Shown: positions 11,201-26,200 of the stretch, in pieces
How positions within the stretch are numbered: position 1 is the first letter of the stretch
Layout of the letters: the number at the start of each line of letters is the position of its first letter
DNA from: Halichondria panicea
Lineage: Eukaryota > Porifera > Demospongiae > Suberitida > Halichondriidae
DNA: 64,000 bases
NCBI RefSeq assembly: GCF_963675165.1
Contig: NC_087389.1
Span: forward strand, 2,266,001-2,330,000
Direction of reading: 5' to 3'
The notes under the pieces: generated by a model
Told to the model about the DNA's origin: nothing
Databases searched by the model: none
What the model saw: only the letters and a program-made list of their open reading frames with translations
Position numbers and translations under genes: made by a program

Positions 11201-14200
11201 GTACAGTTACATGTAGGAGTGGGTTTTGTGACATGATGCAATACATGTACATTTACATAATAGAGGTGATCATTGTATTGTTTGTGTTGCAGGTTGTGAT
11301 AGCTGTGTCTCAGGTGATGTGGTGTAGGGATCTCACCAACTGCCTCACTGATGATGAGGATGTGCTCTCAGCAATTAAAGGAGCGGAACAAAGATGCTTC
11401 CAGGTAACAGTATTACATGTATCACCGAGGGCTTATAAAGAGAAGCCCTTGGTATCACAGTACATGTATGTACGTGCAATGTCACGCATGTGAATGTCCA
11501 ATGTCATTCATGTGAACATAATTATATTATTCGCAGAACCTAAACAAGCTGGCTGAGCTGGTACGTGGCCAACTGCCCAAGCTTATCAGGAACATCATTG
11601 GAGCACTTATCACTATCGATGTGCATGCCAGAGACACAGTCACTGCCATGGTGACTAACAAGGTAATCTAGATGCATGCTTGACGAATACATACGTGTAC
11701 AAAGTACCGTAGTTGATGTAATTACATTGCCACCATAAAACTCAGACTGAACGCTATTCTTCAGGTCATAAAAAAGAGCCAACAGTTGCTGTAATTATTA
11801 TTTTCTGGCCCTTATAAAAAAGAGAGCATGCCAATTAGGCTGTCGCTTTTACTTTTTGGCCTATAAACAATAATTATTGTGTGCATGTATTTGAGGCATA
11901 GCTGTACTGTCTAGATGCAAGCTGTAAAATTCAAAGACCAAGAATCGAACTGTAGATCCACCTGCATACTAAGAGATTGCTAGACTAGCTGTAGCACATC
12001 ATTTTGAGGGTTAATTCTAAAAGTGCGCCACTCCAAAGTGTGTAATTCATTAACTATGTTACATGTACATGTTGTAAAGATATAACTATTATATACATGT
12101 ACCTGCAGTGTGATTTTTTAAAATCTAGACTGTATTTGTCTTCTTTTAGGTTGAAGGTCTTCAGGACTTTGAGTGGTTAAAGAATGCCCGCTACTACTGG
12201 GAGATTGATGAGGACACTCTTGTTGTACGCATGTCCAACTCCAAATATTTCTATGCCTATGAGTATCTGGGAGCATCAGCCAGGCTCGTCATCACTCCTC
12301 TCACTGTGAGTCTCTAGGAAGTGCTTGATTAGTCATTCTACAGCAGTGTGATGTCAGAATACAGCTTATAGTATTTACTGTGGCAACTATGGGCACACGT
12401 ACAATGTGGGCTAGGAACAGGTTTTCTTTCTTTTTTGTGGTATTGTTGTATGGATGCTATTATTTTGGTGCCTACCCCTGTAGGACCGCTGCTGCCTGTG
12501 TCTGATGGGAGCGCTCCAGTTGGACTTAGGAGGAGCCCCGGCAGGCCCTGCTGGCACTGGTAAAACAGAAACTGTCAAGGATTTGGCCAAGGCTGTGGCC
12601 ACTCAGTGTGTTGTGTTCAACTGCTCCGAGGGTATTGACTTCAAGGTGAGTTCTGCGTCTACACGTTATGTACATGCACTGGCTGTACAGTTACAGGAAC
12701 ATTGACACTGCCTGTACAAAACGTGTACATTGTAGCCTTGCCTAACAAGGCAAGTTTCAAAATGTTGTTTCATGCTAATGTGTATATTACCAACCCGGCA
12801 AGTTTCAAAGTTGTTTCATGCTAATGTGTATATTGCCAACCCGGCCCATAATTATCCTCCCTAAGCATGCAGCAAGGGTAGACTTCCTCTGATGTCGACT
12901 GTGGAGTATCAAATTTAGTGTGGGGGCCCTGATATAAATGCAAAGTACATGTAGTCCGTCCAAGGTTGTAGCGTATCAGTGTATGCACTACACTTGTTAA
13001 ATTAACTGCTGTGTTTTGTCACAGATGATGGGTCGTTTCTTTTCTGGTCTGGCCCAGTCTGGAGCTTGGTGCTGTTTCGACGAGTTCAATAGAATTGACA
13101 TTGAAGTACTCTCTGTCATTGCTCAGCAAATGTTAACCATCAGAAATGCAAAATCTTCAAAGGTACTCAAGTGACGTGTGTGTGTACATATCAATAATTA
13201 TTGTTTGCTTCATTCCTATCCATAGGCCAAGGTGTTTTTGTTTGAAGGACGAGAAATCAAGCTGATCCCCACCTGTTCAACCTTTATCACCATGAATCCC
13301 GGCTATGCTGGTAGAACTGAGCTACCAGACAACCTCAAAGCTCTCTTTAGACCATTCGCTATGATGGTGCCCGATTATGGTGAGTTCTATCTTCCAGCAG
13401 TGCACATTAATTTTTGCTATAACTATGAGTAGAAAATGTTTCCGTTTTATGAGGAAAATGATAAAACTTTCACTGTAGCTCTGATTGCTGAGGTGATCCT
13501 CTACTCAGAGGGTTTTGAATCCAGTAAAAACCTGGCTAGGAAGATGACTCAAATGTACAAGCTATGCAGTGAACAATTGTCACAACAAGACCACTACGAT
13601 TTTGGAATGAGAGCTGTCAAATCTGTAAGTATTGTTGCATCTCGAGAAGTCTAGCTGGCTAGCCTGTAGTCCTAATTAAGCCACTCGTACTCAATTTAAC
13701 TAACATGATTATGTTGTAACGTGTTCGAACAGGTGTTGGTGATGGCTGGCCAGCTTAAGAGAGAAAACCCCAATATTCAGGAAGACATTGTACTCATCAG
13801 AGCTCTAAGAGACAGCAACCTGCCTAAGTTTCTGGCAGATGATGCCATTCTCTTCAAGGTACATAGTGAAACGTTTGCCTTAGGCCCTAAATGCTATGTA
13901 CGTATAGTGACAGTGTTCATATGTACAGTGTGTATTATTCACAAATAAGTACCTACTGTGCAAGCTCATGCATATAATATATACACAGTCATCGACATGT
14001 ATGTTTCTCTGAACACAGGGTATTCTATCAGATCTGTTTCCGGGAGTCACACTGCCCGAGCATGACTACGGTGTTCTTCAGTCTTCCATCGAGATGGCTA
14101 TCGTTGACAAAGGACTGCAGCTAGTACCACCACAGGTACATACGTACATATGCCGTATTACGGAAAACCTTTGCGAATGAGCCAAATCAGCAGAAAAAAC

Positions 14201-17200
14201 GTTACCCTTTGCGATCTAGCTATTGCGTTCTGGCAAGGATAGTGTGTATTTATCAACTGGTGTACTAATTTAAGTTTTGCTATTATTTTAATTGATCAAG
14301 CCTCGCAAAGTTCGCGTAATACGGACCTTTGAGTGATCAACTATAATAAATTTGGATGATTATGATTATAATTATAGTAAGATCAATCACATGACATGTA
14401 CTCGCCTATACTAACCCGATGCACATACACACTGTAGTACATACTTATAGTCTGTCAGTGTGTTTATTTGTCTCTCTGCAATGTCCTACGTATAAAGTCT
14501 GCTCACCTAGCTGCCAAAACGGTGCGTTTACAGCATGGATAGTTATCAGGGCAGATTTTGCTAGCATCGTTGTCGAAAACAGTAAACAACAGCTAAGAAG
14601 CTCTCTTGTATGTTAACTGTACATCAATAATGTGCAGCCTAGATAGACTCTGTGCATGCGTACTACAGAGCATGCATGGCTGCATGTATTCATGCAAACT
14701 TACGATGACTCAGCATTGCATGACCTAAAACTGTAGTATGCTGTTCCTAAAGCCTTGCAGGCTTGCTCTAGCTGTAGGTGAGGTTCCTAAAATAATTACA
14801 CGTGTTACACGTATATTACACACACTTACTGTAGTATTGGCTGCTATAAGCTTCATCACTCATGTGGCACCCCAGCAATTGAAGCGAGCAGATTTTCTCT
14901 ATTGAGAAATGAAAAGTTCTGTGAAACAGCAAAAACACTCTCACAACTGCAAAAAATGCGATACATCTCACCAGGCTTGAAACAAATTAAAAAATTACAC
15001 TACTTCACATTTACATGCAACCACGCCGAGGGTTTATCACTTTTATCATACATGTACATGTAAAAATAATTCACTGCATGTAAACTGACCCTGAGTGCCA
15101 ATAACTTGTGGATTGTCAAATAGAATACGTCGTACAGTATACATGTACATGTATCTACACAGTACATGTACATCACTGATATGCGCACCAAGGCTGGCGT
15201 ATTTGTTCTTGATAAAAATAGCGAACCCCTATGTACAGGTGAAGAAGGTGATCCAATTGTACGAGACAATGTTGGTACGTCATGGGCTCATGTGTGTGGG
15301 ACCCACTGGCGGAGGGAAGACCACCATCTACGAGGTGCTTAAAGATGCTCTCGTCTATCTCCATAAGGAGGGACACAAGCACTACTTTTACCAACCAGTA
15401 CACACCTACGTCCTCAATCCTAAGGTACATAGGAGCTGTGTAGTACACATTGTAGCTACAAGTAAATTATAGTGAGCAAACATTAACCTGTGCATTTATC
15501 TGACAAGAATGATACATGTAGTCTCTGAAAGCTATTACTAAGCTATGTACAATCAGGATGAGACAAAACGAATATAGCCAATCATAACTATACTATGCAG
15601 GCTATCAGTATGGGAGAGCTGTATGGAGAGGTGAACAAGTTGACCCTGGAGTGGAAGGATGGACTCATGGCTACAATAGTGCGACATTGTGTGCGGGACA
15701 CCACAGATGACCACAAATGGATTGTGTGTGATGGACCAGTGGATGCACTCTGGATTGAGAACATGAACACTGTGTTGGATGACAATAAAATGCTGTGTCT
15801 TGCCAACTCTGAAAGAATCAAGTTGACTTCGTCAATGCACATGATGTTTGAAGTTCAGGACTTGGCAGTAGCCTCACCAGCCACCGTTAGCAGGTACATG
15901 TACATACATGTAACAATGCTATACCGTAGAAACTGGATTATTAGAGCATGCGCTAGCTCATGGGGTAATACAATGCTCTTGTGCTTATATTCGAGAATGC
16001 ACCTATAATGCAGTCATTTTCGAGCCCCACCCAGTAACCGGATATCTCTGTAATGAGAGCTGACTCGTAAGTTAGCTAGAAAGTGTGCAACAAGGCAACC
16101 CTAACTGAATCTACAAACTATTATGTTACAGTTTCATTAATTTTTACGGTTTAATTACAGCATTTAAATTCATATCAGGGGCTCGTATCAGGGCCGCATC
16201 CAGGATTTTGGGTCAGGGGGGCCAAATTGGGCCAATGAAAAATGTAGGGAATACAAGGGGGCAAAGCCCCCCTCGGTGAATGCATGCACTGAAAGTGCTA
16301 GCCTCGATCCTAGGCCGCACTATCATCAGGGAAATGGGCCTGGTATCGACTGCTTGCGCATGCGCTAACCATCCGCCGGTATTTGGCGGCTACAGATAAC
16401 AAACTTTATGATCAGTAAAACAATGATGTCACAACGAACGGAAGTGGATTGAAGGAAGTGAAGGTTTCTAGCCCATTTGATAGCCTTCTGATAGCTTAGC
16501 TTGCATAACTCACAGCCTGCAACATGCAGTGTGGATAACAATAGTCTGAACGGAGTGAAAGCTGACAAGAGCCCGTATGGATAGGCCACGCCCATCTAAT
16601 ACTTAGTGAAAGTCTACAATCAGAAAGAAAATAGCTGTGCAACAAACCTACAGCTCTGTCTCTAGCTGCTAGTATTTAATAGCTCTGTGTATCTTCATGA
16701 ATTTGTATTCTTTGTCTGTCAGATAACATTTCAGGACATTTTACAGAAAAAATATCGCGCATATACATGTAGGTCCGCACTGTACAAACTAGCTAGGTCA
16801 TAGATAAATGAAATTAGCTGAATCATATCCTGTTGGAAAAGTAGTCGGAAAAGCGCTTCAATTCGAGTACTGCAGTTGAGCATGCGCTTAAAATAAAGAT
16901 ACGCTTATAGTTGAGTATTAAAGCGCTAATAATCCAGTTTCTACAGCAGCACAATTTGAGCATAACCACGTGACTGTGGTAACACTCTGAGTGAGTTATG
17001 TACATACAGATGTACATGCATATATAGACATGGATATTAGCGTGCTCTGCTCTATAGATGTGGTATGGTGTATGTTGACCCTGGTGAGCTTCGATGGAAG
17101 CCCTATGTCTTAACGTGGTTGCAAAACAAGTTTAAGGCAAAGATCTCCGATGAAACAAAGGTAAATACACCACTGTATATAGGGCAATGCTTTAAAATTA

Positions 17201-20200
17201 TTTGTTCTTTTAGAACTACATTATAGAGTTGTTTGATACCTTTTTGGATAAAGGGCTCAAGTTCATCCGAAAGGAAGCTACAGAGTGCATGAAAACAGTG
17301 AGTTTAGGATCCTGTAATGTGTTTTAGGACATTTTTTATGTTTGACCTTGGAGATATTGAGACTCCACGAATTTTTACAGCATCATTAAATTTTCGTGGC
17401 AAAAAAATTAATGCCTCTTTTTACCCAGTTAAATGTACACATGTACATTATAAAATTAATGTTATATGCCTGTGTGTGTGTATAGGTTGAGATGAGTCGA
17501 GTGATGACCCTCTGCTCTCTCCTCTCTTCGCTGTTGTGCGGTGTGGGGGACAAGCCTACTGTGGACTTCACCATGGACCCAGCCAAACTGCATCCCTTCA
17601 TCTGCACCACATTTGTGTTTGCCTATGTGTGGAGTGTAGGTGGCAACCTGATGGAAAAATCTATGGACACCTTTGACACATTTGCCAGAGATCTCTTTAG
17701 TGAGACCCAAGATGTCAAGGTATGATTTACACAACACTTATTATTACATGTACAGTATAACACGCAATTTTCTAAAATCACCGTAATAATAGATTCCTGG
17801 TGGTTCTGATCTATATGGCTACTACGTGGACTTTGTCAACAAGAAACTGGAAAGCTGGGAAAATATCATTCCAGAATTCCGATACAATTTGGAGGTGTGT
17901 ATCTATAGTGTCCACTCACACACTACAGTGTTTTTATATGCTCAATTTACAGACACCTTTCTTTGACATCCTGGTTCCCACCATTGACACTGTGAGGTTT
18001 GGTTTCTTACTTGAGAAACTCCTTGATGTAAACCATTCTGTTCTCTTTACTGGCACCACTGGAGTGGGAAAGGTATGTACATAGTTATAGTGTACATGTA
18101 TATACCACACACTGTCATTACATGTACATACGATTGATGATTATGGTTTTGTGTGCAGTCTGTAGTGGCAAAGGGCATGCTGAACCAGTTGCAAGAGAAG
18201 AGTAACGTGGTCAATGTCAATGTTAACTTCTCTGCTCAAACCAGCAGCATACAGACACAAGAGCTGATTGAGTCTAAGCTGGAGAAAAAGAGAAAGACTA
18301 TTTTAGGTACCTCATACGCTACAATGATAATACTACAGTGTATGCTTAATATTAGCAATAATTATAATTATGTCAGTCATTAATTTTGTGCAATGAGTAC
18401 AGCAGAAAATGAAGGCCACAGTATTACAAACAGTTGTCATAGTAATCACAACACAAGCAGAAATTAATGATAATTCATTCACCCGATACTAAGAGAGGCA
18501 ATCATTTAATTACATTGTGTGTCTATCCATGTACGTACATGTAGGTGCTCCTCCTGGAAAACGTATTGTTATCTTTGTTGATGATCTGAATATGCCCAAG
18601 CTGGACACATATGGCTCACAGCCTCCCGTTGAACTGTTGAGACAGTATCAGGACTTCAGAGGCTTCTACGACAGGGAGAAGCTGTTTTGGAAAGATATAA
18701 AAGATGTTACAATTAGTGCGGCATGTGCCCCTCCTGGTGGTGGGCGTAACCCAATTACGCCTCGGATGATTAGACATTTCGCCATGTTTAGTCTTCCCCC
18801 ACCTTCAGATATTAGCCTCCGGGGAATATTCAAGGTGAGATTCATTCGATTCATTTTATGGTTGCTTATACTGTGTTTCTGTGTAAGGCCATCACCAAAG
18901 GATTCTTTTCTGACTTCCCTGATCCTGTCAAAGCAGCAGCAGAGTCAATTGTGAATGCTAGGTAAATACTACATACATTTGGTTAATTTAAAACAATAAT
19001 TTTTATTGAACGTACTCTGTATTATTCCGCAGTGTTGAGATCTATGGTCGAATGAGTACAGACTTACTGCCCACACCAGCAAAATCCCACTACCTCTTCA
19101 ATCTCAGAGATTTGTCGAAGTGCATTCAAGGTATTGGTTGCTGTCTACGCAAAAATGAGTTCATTTTACCTTTAATGTGCAGGTGTTCTCCAAGCGGATC
19201 CTGGTGTGATTCGTGAGCATAATCAGGTGTTTAGGCTCTACTGCCATGAGTGTCAGAGGGTGTTCCATGACCGTCTTATTAACAAAACTGACAAAAGATA
19301 CTTTTATGGAATCCTCTCTGAAATGTCATCAAAGCACTTTTCAAAAGTAAGAGGTTTCTTTGTGCTCATTGTGTTGGGCAGGGTTTATTTCAGGAATTTG
19401 CCCAAGTGGGTGAAAATGTGGTTTCCAGGTGGTGATTTATATGCTAGCACCAAATTTACTTGCTCTAAGCGGGTAGAAAATCACCTGCTAACCAGCACTG
19501 AAATAAACCCTGTTGGGTATTGCATATCCTAATTTCATAAGTGGTAATCAATAGGATGTGAGTGCTGAGAAGTTTGAGGAATCCCCGATCATCTTTGGTG
19601 ACTTTATAAAGGTGGGAGCATCACAGTCAGATAGGATTTACGAAGAGTTGGTCAATATGAAGAAAGTCCCACTGGTCCTCTCAGAAGTAAGTAACCCATC
19701 TGAGGTGGAAAAGTTGTGATAATTTTGTCCATAGTATCTGGATGATTTCAACATGAGCTCTTCAAAAGAAATGAAGCTGGTATTTTTCTTGGATGCTATT
19801 GAGCACGTTTCAAGGCAAGTACCTGCATGATGTATATCCACGAACTATTTATACCCATTTTTTAACTACAGGATCGCCCGTATGGTACGCCAGCCTCGTG
19901 GTAATGCTCTACTGGTGGGGGTAGGTGGCACAGGCAAGCAGAGTCTGACCAGACTGGCTGCTCACATTTGCTCGTACAAGTGCTTCCAGATTGAACTCAC
20001 TAGAGGCTACAATTATGACACCTTCCATGAGGACCTCAAGAAAATCTACCAGATGACAGGAGTAGAAGAACAAGACACTGTTTTCCTTTTCACAGACACT
20101 CAGGTACAACACACCAAACCACAAATGTTGTCTTGCTAAGAAACTGGAATTAGCTCATGCTCTGCATGTATAATTCACCCTATACACATGTACACTCATC

Positions 20201-23200
20201 ACCTGAACTTTACTGCATGGCTATCGCTTGTACTTAAAGAGCCCAATTTTAATCATTGCAGATCGTGGTTGAGGAATTTTTAGAGGACATCAACAACATG
20301 TTGAACTCTGGAGAAGTGCCCAACTTGTTTGCTGCTGATGAGTATGAAAGGATTATTACAGCTGTGAGACCCAGTGCCAAGGAACAAGGCATTCCTGAAG
20401 GAGACAGGTGAGTATAGTCCCTGCGAAGTGCTTAACAATCTCAGGACCGTAGTCAAACTAGAAGCTTGGCTAACTTTCCTATTGTTCAAGTTGTTACTAA
20501 ATTTTGCTCTTTCTCTTCCATAATTATAGGGATGCAATATTCAACCATTTCATTGGTCGTGTTCAGGAGAGACTCCACATTGTTGTGTGCATGAGTCCCG
20601 TTGGTGATGCCTTCAGATCACGCTGCCGTATGTTTCCATCCCTCGTTAACTGCTGTACCATCGACTGGTTCACTGAATGGCCGAGGTGCGTGAGCATAAT
20701 TATATGTACCATGTACACATGTGTACATGTGTACAAATGAAATTACATCCATGTACAAGTACAACCGTGTATAATTGTTGTGATTTTCCAACAGACAAGC
20801 TTTGCTGTCAGTAGCTGAGACGTTCTTTGAGAATGTAGACTTGGGAGATGATGAGATCAAGGTATACTTGCTGATATTCCAGTATATATGCTATTTCAGC
20901 TGTGTCTGCTTGCTTAGAGTGCCATCGCCAAAATGTGTGTGGAAATTCACACAAGTGTCACAGAGATGTCTGAGGTGTTTTATGCTGAGCTGAGGAGGCG
21001 TTTCTACACCACCCCCACCAGCTACCTAGAGCTCATCACCCTCTACTTATCCATGCTGCAGACAAAAAAAAGGTACTAACCGCATATTTAACTATATTTA
21101 ACTGTTTAAACATACTTTCACTTTGGTGCTTCCCGACTACAGGCAATTAGTTTTGGCAAGAGATCGTATTGCGACTGGTCTAAAGAAACTGTTAGAGACA
21201 AACGAACTTGTTATCAATATGGAGGCACGTAGTACATAATAATTAAGTGTATGATAATAATGGTTTTGGTATCGGGTGAACATGATTATAGTAATGCATC
21301 ACATAATTATGCCTATATACCCATACAGGTTGAGCTGACTGCTCTTGCCCCTGTGCTGGAGAAGAAGTCAGTGGAGACTGAGGAGCTTATGCAGAGGCTA
21401 GCAGTAGATCAGGAGGAGGCCTCTAAAGTGAGAACAGTAGTGGTGAAGGAAGAGGCAGTGGCCAACAAAAAAGCTGATGAAACCAGGGCAATCGCTAAGG
21501 ATGCTCAGAACGACCTGGATCAAGCACTGCCCGCACTCAGTGCTGCAAACAAGGTGTGATCACACATATTTTCCATTTTAAAGCATAGTGTCTCGGCCAT
21601 CACGCTTAGAATGGTACAAGTATTCATTGATATTGCATTGACAATTTTATATCTCCTATTAATATTACAATACCAGTATTTTAAATACCCTCATAGTCCA
21701 ACAATACTTTATACTGTACGCATACAAACGTATACAATGTAATTTTTCACCGTAAGATTCCTAGATTCACTTAATTCATTCCCGAAGTGTCTAATTAACA
21801 CCTCTCTTTGGTAGGCTCTGGATGCCTTGGACAAAAGTGATATATCTGAGATCCGTGTGTTTAGCAAGCCACCAGAGCTGGTAGCCACTGTGTTGGAGTC
21901 CATTTGTATATTGTTCAATGCACGACCAGACTGGGCCAGTGCCAAGACTCTCCTCGGAGATACTGCCATCCTCAAGAAAATGGTTGAATTTGATAAGGTA
22001 CATGTATACACAACGTTCTTGGCTTTGAAAAATTACCTACATGTAACACAATAATTATTGTAATTAAAAGTCATGTAAATAATTATTATTGATTAGAATT
22101 ACTACTCATTGTGCACTTGTTTTTGGTCAGGCATTGACTGTATATTTGGCACTTAACGTGTCTTGCAGGATAACATTTCTGATTCTACTCTGAAGAAGCT
22201 CAAGAAGTATGTTGACAATCCAAAGTTTCAGCCTGAGATAGTCGAGAAGACATCCAAAGCGTGCAAGTCCATGTGCCTGTGGGTGCGTGCTTTGGATTTG
22301 TATGCCAAGGTGGTCAAAACGGTTGAACCAAAGAGAGAAAGGTGATTGATTTGTTTTTAGGTTAATGCCATCATGTTTGTCTTCATCTCTACAGACTGAA
22401 ATCAGCTCAGGAAGAACTGGATGTGGTGATGGCACAACTTAAGGAGAAACAGGACAAGCTTTCAACCATCGAAGCAAAAGTATAACATGCATGTACCGGT
22501 ATACCCAAAACTTTATGTTGTGCACTGTTTGATGAACCACAGATCAAGGACTTACAAGCAAGCTATGAGCGCAGTGTGAGTGAGAAGCAAGAGCTAGCTG
22601 AGAACATGGAGAAAACCCAAGCACGGCTACAGAGGGCAGCCAAGCTTACCACGGGACTGGCTGATGAGCAAGTCAGATGGGCTGATTCAGTCAAGGTACA
22701 CTACTGTAAGTTTGGTTTGCTGTTGCTTAATAACTGGTTTAATAGAAATTTGAGGATGAGATCAACAACGTTGCTGGGAATGTGTTCATTGCTGCTGCTT
22801 GTGTAGCCTACTATGGTGCATTCACAAGCTTGTACAGAGAAAAGGTTGGTTCTTTTCATCGCAAACATTCCATAATTATAGCTAAATTATTCATGATCAC
22901 ATGCACTCAGCTGCTTAACCAGTGGATCAAACATTGCAAGGAGTTTGGTATCCCAGTCTCAGACGACTTCAGTGTTATCAACATACTGGCTACTCCATTT
23001 GAGATCAGACAGTGGAACACTCACGGACTGCCTAGAGACACTGTTTCTACTGAGAATGCGGTCCTGGTAACCAGGGGAAGGAGATGGCCTCTCATGATCG
23101 ACCCACAGGAACAGGTGGGAATGGGAAAAGGGGCCAGTACACTTTTTGTTTTTAACTGATCTGTAAATACTGTCCGGACATGTCTGTACGTTTGTACAGT

Positions 23201-26200
23201 ATTTGTACGCAAATAGGTCTTAACATTTCTCTGTACATTTCCTTTTAGGCAAATCGCTGGGTTCGTAACATGGAGAGCCAGAATGGTCTAAAGATAATCA
23301 AGCTTACAGATGCCAACTACCTGAGAACCCTGGAAAATGCCATCAGAATTGGAATGCCAGTTCTTTTGGAGGAGGTATAATTATAATTTTAAAGCGGAAG
23401 ATTTTGTGCTGGAATTGTTTGGTCACAGGGCTCTATAAGCTTTAATAATAGTGATAGACAATGTACATGAATATACGTAATTTATCATTCAGGTAGAAGA
23501 GCAGTTGGACCCATCTCTTGAGCCTATTCTGCTGAAACAGACCTTTATGCAAGGTGGTAGACTGCTGATTCGACTTGGAGACAGTGACATCGACTACGAC
23601 AAAAATTTCAGGTACGTAACATTTTCGTAGATTTGTGTGTGAATTAAAGCATACTAATTCCCGTAGGTTCTACATGACGTCAAAGCTGTCTAACCCTCAC
23701 TACCTACCAGAAGTGTGCATTAAAGTTACCATTATCAACTTCACTGTCACCAAATCGGGTCTAGAAGATCAGTTACTAAGGTAGAGTATACATGTGTAGC
23801 TAAAAATCAATCTTGGATATCAATATGTACTGTGCACAGTGATGTTGTGCGATTGGAGCGACCTGATCTAGAGGAACAAAGAAATGAGTTGATCACAAAT
23901 ATCAACGTTGCCAAAAATGAACTGAAGGTAAACGTCTGTACATATACATTTGTACACTGTTACCTTTCCTGTTCCTTCAGAGCATTGAAGACCAAATCTT
24001 GAAACTCCTGTTTGAGTCAACTGGAAACATTCTAGATGACGAGAAGCTTATTCAAACTCTGGATGCTTCAAAGGTAACAGCTATGAATGATGTTGAAATA
24101 ATAACGTGATTACAGAATACAAATGTACATACTATTTTATACTCTAAAGATCACCTCTGGTCAAATCTCCAAGCGTCTAGCCGAGGCTGAGCTAACAGAA
24201 GAGGAGATATCTACTGCTCGTGAGAAGTATCGTACAGTGGCTACCAGAGGCTCTGTGATGTACTTTGTTGTGGCCACGTTGGCTGAGGTGGACCCTATGT
24301 ACCAATACTCACTCAAGTACTTCAACCAGCTGTTCAACACCTGTATTGAGCTGAGTGAGAAGGCGTCTGATCTACAAGTGCGGCTAAATATCCTGCTCAA
24401 GAACACTACCAGTACGGTCTACACTAATGTGGCCAGGTACACAAAAGAGTGTTGTAGATATTCACTGTTTTGACTGCCCATAACTTGAATATCCGTATTC
24501 TTTATGCGCTGCTATTAGGAAGGTATGTAATAGTGAGGCTTTGGGACACTATTACACTGTAGCCCATGATCTAACTGACCAACTAGAGCTAACTAGCAAC
24601 ATTAATAGTACCGAATGCTAGATCCCACTTTTCATTGGCTAACTACATGTACATTTAGCACCATAATCATTATGCCTTGGTGCCTATGCGCAAGCGAGGT
24701 ATACGGTAGTGTGTTTGTGTGTGTGTGTGTCTGTGTACATGTAGACTGCTACAAGGATCAATGAAGTGCAAGTCTATAGGCTTTTAGATCATGTTTGCCA
24801 TTAATACTGCAATCTGATTGGCTAAAGGAAGTGTTTTATCCAACTTAGAAAATCATGTACTTACTCAGAAAATCATGTACTTTACTTAGAAAATCATGTA
24901 GCAAAGATTTGATTGGCTAGATACTCATGGTTGCTATGATCTAAAATGCTTAGACACTGTTTAGGAAGTTTCCACATGATTTAGAAGCCCTCAGGGCTAG
25001 TAGAACCCGAACGTAAGTATTATTTAGTCATGTTTTCTTTGATTTTAATTCATGGATTTGCAAAATAATACTGGCCTACTTGGAATGCCATTGCAGCCTT
25101 TTGAAAAGAGTGCGTAGCAAAATTTGTCCATAGAGCATTGCTACTCTACTTATAGGTAGCTGCAAAAATGAGAAGAGAGCTGCAAAGCTGTACTTAGTAG
25201 CCATTTGTGAACTTGACTTCTTGCAACGTGCCCTTATTCCTGTGGATGTATGCGCATGCGCGCTTATCCCTACATGTGAGAGAATCCATTTTAAACCAGA
25301 TCCTGGCAGAATACTTCTTTTTCTTGTAAGCCACAAAACACTACAATGATACCATAAATTATACAATAGAACAATAGTAGATGCATACATGTACATGCAC
25401 AAGTATTTTCTTCTCAGTTATAGATAGATAATTATTCTTTTCTTTTTATCCGAGGCCCGCGTGGGTGGCCACGGGCATAGTAGTCTGTTGGTTTGTGTGT
25501 GACATGTGAGTCTACTTACCTGGATGCCATAGCACTGCGTTTACAGCATGGATAGCCTCCACACAACAAGTTGTTGTGGCAGATTTCGATATTAAAGCTT
25601 TGTTGTTGTATAAAAGTGAGCAAAAGCTAAGAAGCTTGAACTTGCATGTTGGCTATCTCTACATGCGACCTTTATTCGAGGTAGAGCTACACATTTGCAG
25701 CTGAAGTGATCCTTTACCGGTCTCTATTAAAAGTCTTATTATTGTGTAACTGAACACTCCTCTAGTTCTATTTATCATGTCAACAGCCGAGGGTTTGTAC
25801 TTCAGTGCTCTAGTTTTAGATACTACTTTACTTTTGTGTTTCAATTCTCTCTTACTAGCACAAACACGAGTACAGTGCATGAAGGCTGTTGAAGTTTCTT
25901 CAGAATGTTTCGTAGCATCATCTGTTTGCACAAACGTTCTATTCGTTACCCTTTCACTAAAGCGCTAGCTTCTTTTTATAGCTACATGTACAAGAATCAG
26001 AAAAGAGCTAGCTACAAACAGAATCATGCAGCTGTGACCTCATTGCAGATCCACCCCCTTTTTGTTATCATTGGTAGGAAGTACTTCTACATTGTAGATC
26101 TACATGACTTGTACATGTACATGCTTCTATCCGTATCCTTGAAGGTCATTCATCAAACTATCAGATATAGACTTCTGTCTTCATTAATTGCAAACAATAA

